DNA from: Paenibacillus phytorum
Lineage (GTDB): Bacteria; Bacillota; Bacilli; Paenibacillales; NBRC-103111
Direction: 5' to 3'
NCBI RefSeq assembly: GCF_013141715.1
Contig: NZ_WHOA01000164.1
Location: 1-64,000 of the forward strand
Length of the DNA: 64,000 nucleotides
Shown here piece by piece: positions 53,913 to 61,828 of this stretch (the first letter of the stretch is position 1; each line of letters begins with the position of its first letter). A program made the position numbers and the translations under genes. Under the pieces are notes generated by a model. That model worked only from the letters and a program-made list of their open reading frames with translations. It made no database searches and was not told where the DNA came from.

Positions 53913-54905
53913 ATGATGAACCAAATCCCTTATTTACAGCGGCCGAGCCTAGTTTACACGCCCGGTCAAGGAGATCCTAACGTGACCCGGCTCAGCGATT
54001 GGATAACCGAGTGGGACGGCAACGAACTATTTCAGGCGGCACTTATCGGTGCACCGCTTTCGAAGAGCTCGATCAGCTTCTCCGGCGCCCATATGCATCC
54101 GACCGTATTCCGCCAGTTATTCAGCGCGTTCACGACTTATAACTTCGAAGACGATCTGGATTTGCTGCCGCTGCGCGTCCGTGACCTCGGCGACATCGTC
54201 ATGCATACGACCGATATTCCGCAATGCCACCATAATATTGAACATGCCTTTGAGGAAGTGGCGAAACGGCTCCCGACCGTCGTTCCGTGTTTAATCGGCG
54301 GCGACCATTCGATCACGTATCCAGCACTAACCGGTCTACAACGCGTCCGCGGAGAACGGATCGGACTGATCCAATTCGATGCCCATCTCGATGTGCGGGA
54401 CACAGCTTCCGGGGGAAGATCGAACGGGACTCCTGTTCGCAGCCTTATGGAAACCGGAGTCTTGCGTGGCGAGGACGTCGTGAACATCGGCCTCCGCAGC
54501 TTCGCCAACTCCAAGCAGTACCGCACCTACGCCGAACAGCAGGGTGTCACGTTATATACGGCGAAGCAGGTTAGGGAACGCGGCATTCAGACGATTCTAG
54601 AAGAAGCGATCGCCAGGCTTAAGATGAACGTCGATGTGGTATACGCCACGTTCGACATCGATGTGCTCGATCAGTCGGATGTGCCTGGGGTACCGGCGAT
54701 CGGACCGGGCGGACTTTCCCCACTTGACTTGTTTTATTGCGCGGAGGTGCTCGGGGCGTGGGACCGAGTCATCGCTATGGACATGGTTTGCGTGGACCCG
54801 AACCGGGATACGCGAGACCGGACGACGCGGATTAGCATGCACGTACTTTTATACTTTTTAACCGGATTGGCCAAGCGGCTCAAGCTTACACCTGGTCATG
54901 TTTGA
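53913..54905 (+). CDS. hutG: Arginase-family ureohydrolase, formimidoylglutamase (HutG)-like
   Basis: This 330-residue enzyme starts behind AGGAGG. Its manganese-binding motifs are GGDHS, QFDAHLDVR and FDIDVLDQS. HutG-like stretches are LSDWITEWDG, LIGAPLSKSSISFSGA, NGTPVRSLMETG and VDPNRDTRDRTTR. HutG converts N-formimidoyl-glutamate to glutamate and formamide. No other hut gene is in the window. It is the last gene behind the amino-acid importer, so it may act on an imported guanidino or formimidoyl compound. Agmatinase or related activity cannot be excluded. Confidence 0.82.
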   Translation: MMNQIPYLQRPSLVYTPGQGDPNVTRLSDWITEWDGNELFQAALIGAPLSKSSISFSGAHMHPTVFRQLFSAFTTYNFEDDLDLLPLRVRDLGDIVMHTTDIPQCHHNIEHAFEEVAKRLPTVVPCLIGGDHSITYPALTGLQRVRGERIGLIQFDAHLDVRDTASGGRSNGTPVRSLMETGVLRGEDVVNIGLRSFANSKQYRTYAEQQGVTLYTAKQVRERGIQTILEEAIARLKMNVDVVYATFDIDVLDQSDVPGVPAIGPGGLSPLDLFYCAEVLGAWDRVIAMDMVCVDPNRDTRDRTTRISMHVLLYFLTGLAKRLKLTPGHV

Positions 54906-54963
54906 CGGAACCAAATGCTTCACCATCGCCTTGCTCACCTTCTGCCGGAAGAGTACTGGTATA

Positions 54964-54990
54964 CAAAAAGACACCTGTAAGGTGTCTTTT
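54964..54990. terminator. Terminator of the sigma-54 importer operon
   Basis: Eleven-base arms (54964-54974 and 54980-54990) pair perfectly around a 5-base loop, with A5 and T5 ends. It also serves the converging small membrane protein gene. Confidence 0.92.
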
Positions 54991-55040
54991 TGACTATATT
55001 TCTATTCGCTAATTTTCGCTAAAGCCCCACATTTAATGGT

Positions 55041-55349
55041 TCATAAATTCGCATAAGCTAAAAACCCGAGCAAGGGCACGATCCAGAGCAGCGGGATACA
55101 ATTCCAGATCAGGGAAGCCTTATACCTCCGCCGGGAAAAAAGAATCCATCCCGCAATTAGTGCTGCCAGAAGTCCTAACGGGTAAATGACAATATAAGAA
55201 AAAATAAGCCAAGTCGTTACATCATTTACCGCATCAGGATGGTCGAACATCATGACCGACATTCCGGCGACAAAAAGCCATACAATTACAAACAAAACAT
55301 ACACGATTTGTGACACGATCAATGTCCAAAGCGTTTTTTTGCGATTCAT
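55041..55349 (-). CDS. Small membrane protein of unknown function
   Basis: This 102-residue protein starts MNRKKTLWTLI behind GGGGGG. It has three predicted transmembrane helices (about 8-30, 45-68 and 80-100) separated by a short acidic loop and a basic SRRRYK loop. I do not recognise a family. Its length, start site and position between a terminator and a divergent gene support it as a real gene. Confidence 0.65.
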   Translation of the reverse strand: MNRKKTLWTLIVSQIVYVLFVIVWLFVAGMSVMMFDHPDAVNDVTTWLIFSYIVIYPLGLLAALIAGWILFSRRRYKASLIWNCIPLLWIVPLLGFLAYANL

Positions 55350-55484
55350 CTATTTACCCCCCAACCTGTATGTTAGATATATTTCGACATCATTTTCAAA
55401 AACTCCTACTAGAATTACAGCATTTAGAACCATACATGACCTGGGTGAATATCATGCTGTTGTAAAAACGAATGGAGGATGGCT

Positions 55485-56384
55485 ATGTACCCGAAATATC
55501 CTTATTACAGCTATGAAACAAAGTGCGAAAATAAACCGGTTACCTTTCCGCCGCAGCATCAGGACAGACAACCTGGTTTGGAGTACTTAATGGTTCCAAC
55601 GCCAATATCAGACAATCCGCAATATGTTGGGAGTGGGAAATTACAAGGCAAGGTCGCTATTATTACGGGGGGAGACAGCGGAATCGGAAGAGCTGTGGCT
55701 ATCGGCTTTGCCAAAGAGGGCGCGGATGTGGTCATTCCTTATCTTTACGAGCATGAAGACGCCAAAGCAACGGCAGAAATGGTATCGCACTATGGCCGGC
55801 GCTGCCTTCCGATTGCCGGGGACTTAAGAGACGAGGCATTCTCCAATGAAATCGTGCAAAAGACGTTGGAATTTTTCGGGAGAATCGATGTTCTGGTGTT
55901 GAATCAAGGTGTTCAGTTCCCCCAAGTGAGTATCCTGAATATCAGTACCCAGCAGCTCGAGGATACATTCCGCACGAATATTTTTCCGCATTTCTTTATG
56001 ACCAAAGCCGCACTTCCCTATTTGCAGTCAGGAAGCTCGATCATCAGCACAGCATCTGTTACGGCATACGCGGGGGCGCCTTTGCTTGTAGATTACTCAT
56101 CGACCAAAGGCGCAATCGTATCTTTCACCCGTTCGCTTTCGCTTCAACTAGTGAAACAAGGAATCCGCGTGAATGCGGTAGCTCCGGGTCCAATCTGGAC
56201 CCCGTTAATCGTCTCCAGCTACTCCGCTGAATACGTAAAAACATTCGGTACAGAGACACCGATGAAGCGTGCCGGTCAGCCATTTGAGCTTGCTCCGACA
56301 TACATTTACTTGGCATCGGATGATTCCTCTTTTGTAACCGGACAGGTGCTGCACGTAAACGGCGGCGTTATGACTGAGACTTGA
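55485..56384 (+). CDS. Short-chain dehydrogenase (GS39/YhdF-like, extended N-terminus)
   Basis: The ATG at 55485 lies six bases after GGAGG; an in-frame ATG at 55479 touches the ribosome site. The 299-residue protein has a 50-residue N-terminal extension (YPYYSYE..., FPPQHQDRQPG) typical of the Bacillus general-stress SDR group. It has AIITGGDSGIGRAVAIGFAKEGADV, LVLNQG in place of NNAG, and the YSSTKG active site. The substrate is unknown. It converges on the bicupin gene and overlaps its 3' end by 17 bases. Confidence 0.88.
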   Translation: MYPKYPYYSYETKCENKPVTFPPQHQDRQPGLEYLMVPTPISDNPQYVGSGKLQGKVAIITGGDSGIGRAVAIGFAKEGADVVIPYLYEHEDAKATAEMVSHYGRRCLPIAGDLRDEAFSNEIVQKTLEFFGRIDVLVLNQGVQFPQVSILNISTQQLEDTFRTNIFPHFFMTKAALPYLQSGSSIISTASVTAYAGAPLLVDYSSTKGAIVSFTRSLSLQLVKQGIRVNAVAPGPIWTPLIVSSYSAEYVKTFGTETPMKRAGQPFELAPTYIYLASDDSSFVTGQVLHVNGGVMTET

Positions 56385-57561
56385 GTAAAAAACCCGGATA
56401 CTTGACGACCGGCCATTCCTCTTTACGCAGCGCATCCAATAATTCGGGTCCAACATGCAAATTGTTTCTAACCAGGTCGCGAGGGGTAAGCGCCATCCAT
56501 TGATTCAATGACACGTCAGCAAATCGGTCACTCTTGAACATTTCCAGAAACCATAACGGTTGATTACCGGTATTTTGAATATAGTGACCCGTAGCAAATG
56601 GTACATAGCCGACATCACCCGCTCTATAATCAAATGTTCGGGCTATCCCATTACCAGCAAATACCGTCATGCGCCCTTGTCCGGTAAGGTAATACTGCCA
56701 CTCGTCGTTATTCGGATGCCAATGCAGTTCTCTCATAGCACCTGGTTCAATCTCCACAAGCGCTGCTGCGATAGTTTTTGATATTGGGAAATTAGAAGAG
56801 TCAACGATTCGTACGCTTCCTCCTGGTGTTTTAATCGGTGTTTGTGCTAGCAGCTGATGCTTGAAGCTCAGGGGTGTAGTTCCGTATGGGGACTGTACCT
56901 TCTCGTTTTCCAGAGGACCAGGAATCTTGTCTTGATAGATATAAACCTGCCCGGAAGGAATGTTGTTAAAGGCACTCATGGGTACGCCGAAATTGGCCGA
57001 CAGTACATCTTTGGGCGTATGTGCAAACCAATCGGAGATCGATAATGTGCTAAGGTCAGAAAAGTTACCGTCATCGAAGACGAGCAAGAATTCGCAGTGC
57101 TCCAACCCCTGAATGGAATGCGGCAGTCCCGGGGGAAAGTACCACAGGTCGCCTGGGCCGACATCGGCAATGAAGCTTCGTCCTTCTGAGTCGATTGACG
57201 TAATTCTTGCCCGCCCCAAAATCATATAGGACCATTCTGCTTGTTGATGCCAATGCAATTCCCGGACACCACCGGGTGTCAAGCTCATATTTACACCTGC
57301 GAGCGTGGTCGCAATGGGCAGCTCTCTGACGGTGATTTCCCGTGACCATCCTCCATGATTTAACTTCATAGAAGTGTCAGAGAATGAAAATTTCATGTTA
57401 GGGAGTAAGCCAGAATCCGTTACAGGTGGAACCAGCATATCAGGATTTTCAATATCTCTCATAACATCCCGGGGACCGGTATCCATCCCGCCCGCGCCAT
57501 CACTTCGGATGGGCTGTGGCACATTTCCGTACGTACCTTGATTCCGTCTCGGAATTTCCAT
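56368..57561 (-). CDS. oxdC: Oxalate decarboxylase-like bicupin
   Basis: The ATG at 57561 follows AGAGG and gives 397 residues, close to OxdC (385). Two cupin domains each keep the Mn ligands: ELHWHQQAEW with LPHSIQ (His103, His105, Glu109, His148) and ELHWHPNNDEWQYY. Much of the sequence matches Bacillus subtilis OxdC as I recall it. The active-site lid that is SENST in OxdC reads SDLST here, replacing the catalytic Glu162 by Asp. Family placement is strong, but decarboxylase activity is less certain. No signal peptide is seen. Confidence 0.85.
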   Translation of the reverse strand: MEIPRRNQGTYGNVPQPIRSDGAGGMDTGPRDVMRDIENPDMLVPPVTDSGLLPNMKFSFSDTSMKLNHGGWSREITVRELPIATTLAGVNMSLTPGGVRELHWHQQAEWSYMILGRARITSIDSEGRSFIADVGPGDLWYFPPGLPHSIQGLEHCEFLLVFDDGNFSDLSTLSISDWFAHTPKDVLSANFGVPMSAFNNIPSGQVYIYQDKIPGPLENEKVQSPYGTTPLSFKHQLLAQTPIKTPGGSVRIVDSSNFPISKTIAAALVEIEPGAMRELHWHPNNDEWQYYLTGQGRMTVFAGNGIARTFDYRAGDVGYVPFATGHYIQNTGNQPLWFLEMFKSDRFADVSLNQWMALTPRDLVRNNLHVGPELLDALRKEEWPVVKYPGFLLKSQS

Positions 57562-57749
57562 TTCATTGATTCCTCTCATAGTCCGCGTTCTTTGCATACT
57601 CATTCTAAAAGATATATGAAACAGAATCTGTGTAAATGACTTTCGTACCTCTAACAAAACCTTGCATAAATGAACAAAAAATAAGGACCTGCTGCGGCAG
57701 GCCCTGTTTTGGTTGGGTACAATAGTGTTTGAATCCATTAGTCATTTTA

Positions 57750-58349
57750 TTATTCTTTGATCAGCATCCGATCATCGATATATTGCCTAACATTACTCGC
57801 GCAATGTCGAATGTACTTGCTATCATCAAATAATTTACTCAGCATAACGCCGCCTTCTACCACAGCAATAATATAGCTGCAAACCTCTTCAGGATCTATC
57901 TCTTTTCTAAATTCTTTATTCTCAATGCCATTGTTAATGATCAAGGTTAGCTTCTCGATAAAAATTCCCATCGCTTGTTGAGCCCGTTCTTTGAGATGAG
58001 GGTGTCCGTCGTCACTTTCAATCGCTGTATTTAATATCGGACATCCTCCTTCCAAAGAGTTGGTTTCAATGAGATCGATATAAACCTTGCATATGGCCAA
58101 CAGTCTCTCTTTTGAGTTGGATGCATTCTCTAGTGCTTTGAATAGGTGCCCTAGAATTTGCGAAAAAGAATAATCAAAGGCCGCAAGAGCAATTTCATCC
58201 TTGTTTTCAAAATGATTATAAATCCCGCCTTTGCGTATACCGCAACGCTCTATAATTTCAGATAGGGAAGCACCTGTATATCCCTTTGTATTAAACAAAC
58301 CAGCAGACTCACGAATGATATGTTCTTTCGTTATTTGGCCCTTACGCAT
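57750..58349 (-). CDS. TetR family transcriptional regulator
   Basis: The ATG at 58349 follows AGGAGG. The 199-residue protein has a TetR helix-turn-helix (IIRESAGLFNTKGYTGASLSEIIERCGIRKGGIYNHFENKDEIA) and a C-terminal domain with GCPILNTAIESDD, as in the YxaF/LmrA-like group. Matching operator sequences lie at its own start (58371) and at the promoter of the divergent metallo-hydrolase gene (58495), so it very likely represses both. Confidence 0.9.
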   Translation of the reverse strand: MRKGQITKEHIIRESAGLFNTKGYTGASLSEIIERCGIRKGGIYNHFENKDEIALAAFDYSFSQILGHLFKALENASNSKERLLAICKVYIDLIETNSLEGGCPILNTAIESDDGHPHLKERAQQAMGIFIEKLTLIINNGIENKEFRKEIDPEEVCSYIIAVVEGGVMLSKLFDDSKYIRHCASNVRQYIDDRMLIKE

Positions 58350-58370
58350 GGTACAACCTCCTATCAAAAA

Positions 58371-58385
58371 AGTACCGTTTGGTCT
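58371..58385. promoter_or_regulatory. TetR operator at its own gene
   Basis: AGTACCGTTTGGTCT, followed by TAAAATA, matches the operator on the opposite side of the spacer at 12 of 15 core positions when read in the other orientation. Confidence 0.7.
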
Positions 58386-58460
58386 TAAAATAGCATACTA
58401 CTTTTTGAAAAACAATCAAAATTACATAAGATTCGCAAAACAAAGTGTGGAAAAAATTTC

Positions 58461-58509
58461 TTGCAGAATACCTATCGCTGTGTTATTTTAAAACAGACCG
58501 GTCGGTACT
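58461..58509 (+). promoter_or_regulatory. Promoter and TetR operator of the metallo-hydrolase gene
   Basis: TTGCAG (58461-58466) and TATTTT (58484-58489) are 17 bases apart. AGACCGGTCGGTACT at 58495-58509 lies over the start point and is the inverted counterpart of the site at 58371. Binding there would block transcription. Confidence 0.8.
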
Positions 58510-58551
58510 TTATTTGAAACACGCTATTTCTATAATTAGGAGATGATAGCC

Positions 58552-59310
58552 ATGTCTTTTTCTATTCAACATATCCGTAATGCAACCTCACTTGTTACAA
58601 TGAATGGCAAAAGAATTCTTGTCGACCCTATGTTAAGTGAAGTGGGACAGCTCCCTCCAGTTCCTTTTACAAGGACTTTACGTAGAAACCCATCCGTACC
58701 TCTCCCCGTAACGTTAGATACTTTTGATAAAATCGATGCTATCCTACTAACTCATTTACACTTTGATCACTTCGATAAAACAGCAAAGACCGTTCTAAAC
58801 AAGAAGGTCCCCGTCTTTTGCCAACCTGCTGATCAAAAATATATTAAATCCTGTGGTTTCTATAACGTTTATCCAATAGATGATACCCATCCATGGTGCG
58901 GAATTGATTTTAGGAGAATTAGTGGCCAGCATGCCAAGGGAATCGTATCTAAACTGCTTGGTCCAGTATCCGGTTATATTCTGAGTACTTCAGATGAGAA
59001 CTCCTTATATATAGTAGGAGATTGCATTTTTACCGATCAAATCAACCAAGTTTTTAAACAGTACCAGCCTCGGGTTTGTATCTTAAATACGCCAAGAGCT
59101 CAGCTGCTGTTGGGTTCTATTATCACTATGACCCCTCAAGATATCATTAAAGTCTTAAAGGTATCTCCCTCGTCTAAAATTGTAGCCGTGCATATGGATG
59201 CAATTAGTCACTGCACGTTAACAAGAAAAGATCTTCTTTCTTATCTAGATAAACAAAATGCGTTAGATTCGGTGTTTATCCCCCAAGATGGCGAGTTCAT
59301 TTATTTTTGA
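58552..59310 (+). CDS. Metallo-beta-lactamase-fold hydrolase
   Basis: I chose the ATG at 58552, nine bases after GGAG. The 252-residue cytosolic protein has the metal motif THLHFDHFD (His68, His70, Asp72, His73), a further His in SGQHAKG, the bridging Asp in YIVGDCIF and a late His in VAVHMDAISHC. It resembles UlaG-like or YtkL-like phosphodiesterase-type enzymes. The substrate is unknown. Control by the divergent TetR protein suggests induction by a small molecule, possibly a toxic one. Confidence 0.85.
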   Translation: MSFSIQHIRNATSLVTMNGKRILVDPMLSEVGQLPPVPFTRTLRRNPSVPLPVTLDTFDKIDAILLTHLHFDHFDKTAKTVLNKKVPVFCQPADQKYIKSCGFYNVYPIDDTHPWCGIDFRRISGQHAKGIVSKLLGPVSGYILSTSDENSLYIVGDCIFTDQINQVFKQYQPRVCILNTPRAQLLLGSIITMTPQDIIKVLKVSPSSKIVAVHMDAISHCTLTRKDLLSYLDKQNALDSVFIPQDGEFIYF

Positions 59311-59384
59311 ATGACCATTCGCTTGCTCCCCTAGGGGAGGACAATTATTTGCTATATACTGGTTGTAAAATGGTCGTGAAGCAC

Positions 59385-59460
59385 ACGCCGCTCTTAATCT
59401 CATGCAGCGCCAAGTAGATTAGTTACTTTGCGTTCGTGGATTGGGGTGGCGTTTTTATTT
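59385..59460 (+). terminator. Long-stem intrinsic terminator or small hairpin RNA
   Basis: A nearly continuous stem pairs 59385-59420 with 59427-59452. Helices are ACGCCGCTCT/GGGGTGGCGT, AATC/GATT, CATG/CGTG and GCGCCAAGTA/TACTTTGCGT, broken by single bases, with loop GATTAGT and then TTTTTATTT. A separate palindrome CTCCCCTAGGGGAG is at 59326-59339. It can end the metallo-hydrolase transcript, but its length is unusual for a simple terminator. Confidence 0.7.
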
Positions 59461-59489
59461 ACGGCCGGTACGATGGAGGATGATATGGT

Positions 59490-60134
59490 TTGAAATTTGA
59501 ACAAGCATTTGAGCATTTTATGCAGCAGCAGGTGGAAGAAGAAGCGAACGGGAGAAGACGGGAACGTCCGGAAAAGGGACTAGGCCACGCGGAGACGGAA
59601 TTTCTGCGCACGATTTGGTACCCCGTCGTCGGGAACTTTCATCATCTTTACCCCGAATGGGAGGTGCGCGACTTCTCCAATGGGTATCGATATTTAGATC
59701 TTGCCTACATGCCCGGTGATGCTAAAGGTGTCATTGAAGTGCAAGGCTTCGGCTCTCATGCTCGCGATATCGAAGCATGGCGATTCAAGGACCTATGCAT
59801 GAGGCATAGTCACCTCGCATTAGACGGATGGGTAGTTATACCGATCGCCTATTCATCGATAACCGATACACCGAAACAATGCCAGCAGCTAGTGCTTTCC
59901 TTAATCGGAAAATTCGTATCAACAGGCGTGCCGAAGGACTTGTCGTGGCTAGAAAGCGAAGCTTTACGGTTTGCTCGAAGGCTGCTTCGCCCCCTTACCC
60001 CAGCTGAGTTGGCGGATCACCTTAATGTCACAACGAGACATGCGAGAACTCTCCTTCGTAATCTAGTAGACAAGCAGATGCTGGTTGTCATAAGTGGTCA
60101 GGAGCGAATTCGGACATATAAACTGCTAATCTAG
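59490..60134 (+). CDS. Putative PD-(D/E)XK nuclease-like protein with C-terminal HTH
   Basis: The TTG start lies ten bases after GGAGG. The 214-residue protein has YRYLDLAYMPGDAKGVIEVQGFGSH, followed by RHSHLALDGWVVIPIAYSSI. This Asp...Glu-x-Gln pattern and the later strand resemble DUF559/Vsr-like endonuclease folds. The last 65 residues (LTPAELADHLNVTTRHARTLLRNLVDKQMLVVIS) look like a winged helix. A nuclease or DNA-binding role is inference. It stands alone between a long hairpin and a cluster of inverted repeats. Confidence 0.6.
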   Translation: MKFEQAFEHFMQQQVEEEANGRRRERPEKGLGHAETEFLRTIWYPVVGNFHHLYPEWEVRDFSNGYRYLDLAYMPGDAKGVIEVQGFGSHARDIEAWRFKDLCMRHSHLALDGWVVIPIAYSSITDTPKQCQQLVLSLIGKFVSTGVPKDLSWLESEALRFARRLLRPLTPAELADHLNVTTRHARTLLRNLVDKQMLVVISGQERIRTYKLLI

Positions 60135-60150
60135 GCTGGCGGGGAGGCGG

Positions 60151-60326
60151 GGAACGAGGATACGCTATTTCGGCGATTACGCCGATACTGGGCAGATAGG
60201 CGGAACGTAGGAGCGCTATTTTGGTGTTTTTACGGTTTTCACACCGCGAAAACAGGAAATAGCGGCTCCTCGTTCCGCGAAAATCGGAAATAAGTGGTTT
60301 CGAGCAAAATAAGGTATCTACGTTCC
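60151..60326. repeat. Four-copy nested inverted repeat (GGAACG...CTATTT family)
   Basis: Two direct copies, GGAACGAGGATACGCTATTT (60151-60170) and GGAACGTAGGAGCGCTATTT (60202-60221), face two inverted copies at 60257-60276 and 60307-60326. Copies in each pair start 51 and 50 bases apart, so the outer and inner pairs can fold into one long nested hairpin. The rest of the 331-base gap holds only the hairpin at 60385. Confidence 0.85.
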
Positions 60327-60384
60327 GCGAGTGTAATGGTAGTGCTGGGTAGCACAGTTAACTCCGAAAGTTCCTTAACATATA

Positions 60385-60434
60385 GAGAAGGCTATCTCAA
60401 ATGTAGAATGTTCTACAATAGAGTTAGCCTTCTC
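60385..60434. terminator. Long hairpin without a T tract
   Basis: Outer arms 60385-60398 and 60421-60434 and inner TGTAGAA/TTCTACA form a near-perfect 50-base palindrome. It lies 32 bases beyond the stop of the fucosidase gene. It may terminate or protect that transcript, but neither strand has a good U tail. Confidence 0.55.
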
Positions 60435-60465
60435 CTTAAAGTGATTTGCAAATCAATTCACATGA

Positions 60466-61698
60466 TCAGCAATTATAAGCTGCAAAGCTCCGTATCAGAG
60501 CTTTGTCTACGCTAGCCGTAACTCGAACCCGCATCTGCTTGGTACGGACCGTTTCAAACCGGTCGATTTTTTTGTGACCGACGGCACTTCCTTTGACCAA
60601 TTCTATCCATTGCCCTTGCTGCTCTGCCTCGAGCACGTAAGAGCGAATGCGTTCGCCGTGGGCAATATCCTCCATTAAAATCACGTGATTGACATCGGTT
60701 TCCGCCACAAACGACAATAGTACAGAATCTCCCTCTCCATCCGTCGCGGCAATGGGGTTAGAGAATCTTCTCTTGATTTCGTCTGTGAATTCAATCAGTC
60801 GATTAACGTCCAACTCAGGCAAGAGTCCCCGATTATCGGGGGCCAAATTTAGCAAAAGCGTGCAGCCATGTCCAACTGAGCGATAGTAAATATCGAGTAA
60901 GTTGTCCAGCGAGCGAAGCGTGTGCTCGTCGTTCGGATGCCAGAACCAGCGATCCTTGCGGATCGGCACATCGCACTCGGCGGGCACCCAAGCCGGGGTT
61001 TCCGGCAGCCATGCCGCCATATCTTGCGTATACATGCTTAGCTTAGCGGATTCAGCCGTGTTCCAGCACGGATAAGGCGCAACGCCATCCTCATTGCCTA
61101 CCCATCGGATCGTGGGCGCCCCCATGTTGAAAACCATCGCATCGGGTTGATACTGCTTCACTAATCCCATGATGCGTCTCCAGTCGTATTCCCTGCCATG
61201 AGAGCCGGCCCCGTCGAACCAAAGCTCGACAAGCGGCCCGTATTGCGTTAGCAATTCCGTAAGCTGATTGGCATAAAAATCGTCATAAGCCTCCTTGTCC
61301 GGATAACATGGTTCATGCCGATCCCACGGCGACAAATAGAGACCAAAACGGATACCCTCCTGCTTACACGCATCCGCAACCTCACGAACAACATCGCCTT
61401 GTCCATTTCTCCAAGGGCTCGATTTAACGGAATAATCGGTCGTTTCCGTCGGCCATAGACAGAAGCCATCATGGTGCTTGGCCGTTAAAACAAAATAAGC
61501 GGCTCCCGCTAGTTTGGCTGAGCGAACCCACTGCAGAGCATCAAACTGCGTCGGGTTAAACAATTCCGGAGAATCCGTACCTTCCCCCCACTCCTGATCG
61601 CAAAACGTATTGATACCGAAATGACAAAACATCCCAAATTCCAAATCCTGCCACTTAAGCTGCTGCTCCGATGGCTTGGCTAGTATAGTGTGATTCAT
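60466..61698 (-). CDS. GH29 alpha-L-fucosidase
   Basis: This 410-residue protein has the GH29 fold signatures FGMFCHFGINTFCDQEWGEG, LTAKHHDGFCLWPT, the sugar-contact SPWDRHEPCY and the nucleophile Asp162 in ELWFDGAGSHG. A short C-terminal beta domain follows. No signal peptide is seen, so it removes terminal fucose from imported or cytosolic oligosaccharides. It is divergent from an AraC regulator whose gene starts 130 bases away. The spacer contains the palindrome ATTAATATTAAT (61726-61737). Confidence 0.9.
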   Translation of the reverse strand: MNHTILAKPSEQQLKWQDLEFGMFCHFGINTFCDQEWGEGTDSPELFNPTQFDALQWVRSAKLAGAAYFVLTAKHHDGFCLWPTETTDYSVKSSPWRNGQGDVVREVADACKQEGIRFGLYLSPWDRHEPCYPDKEAYDDFYANQLTELLTQYGPLVELWFDGAGSHGREYDWRRIMGLVKQYQPDAMVFNMGAPTIRWVGNEDGVAPYPCWNTAESAKLSMYTQDMAAWLPETPAWVPAECDVPIRKDRWFWHPNDEHTLRSLDNLLDIYYRSVGHGCTLLLNLAPDNRGLLPELDVNRLIEFTDEIKRRFSNPIAATDGEGDSVLLSFVAETDVNHVILMEDIAHGERIRSYVLEAEQQGQWIELVKGSAVGHKKIDRFETVRTKQMRVRVTASVDKALIRSFAAYNC

Positions 61699-61828
61699 TA
61701 TATTAATCCCCTTTCAAACAATGTGATTAATATTAATTGTAAGATGCGGAAAGTGGGAAATGAATATATAATAATAGGAGATTTTTGCACAATAGTAAGC
61801 TATCTTCATGAAAAAGGTGAGTAACAGG

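Noticed and set aside
59326..59339. Operator palindrome CTCCCCTAGGGGAG
   Set aside because: It lies 16 bases after a stop codon with no promoter near it; it more likely belongs to the transcript end, and no function can be supported.
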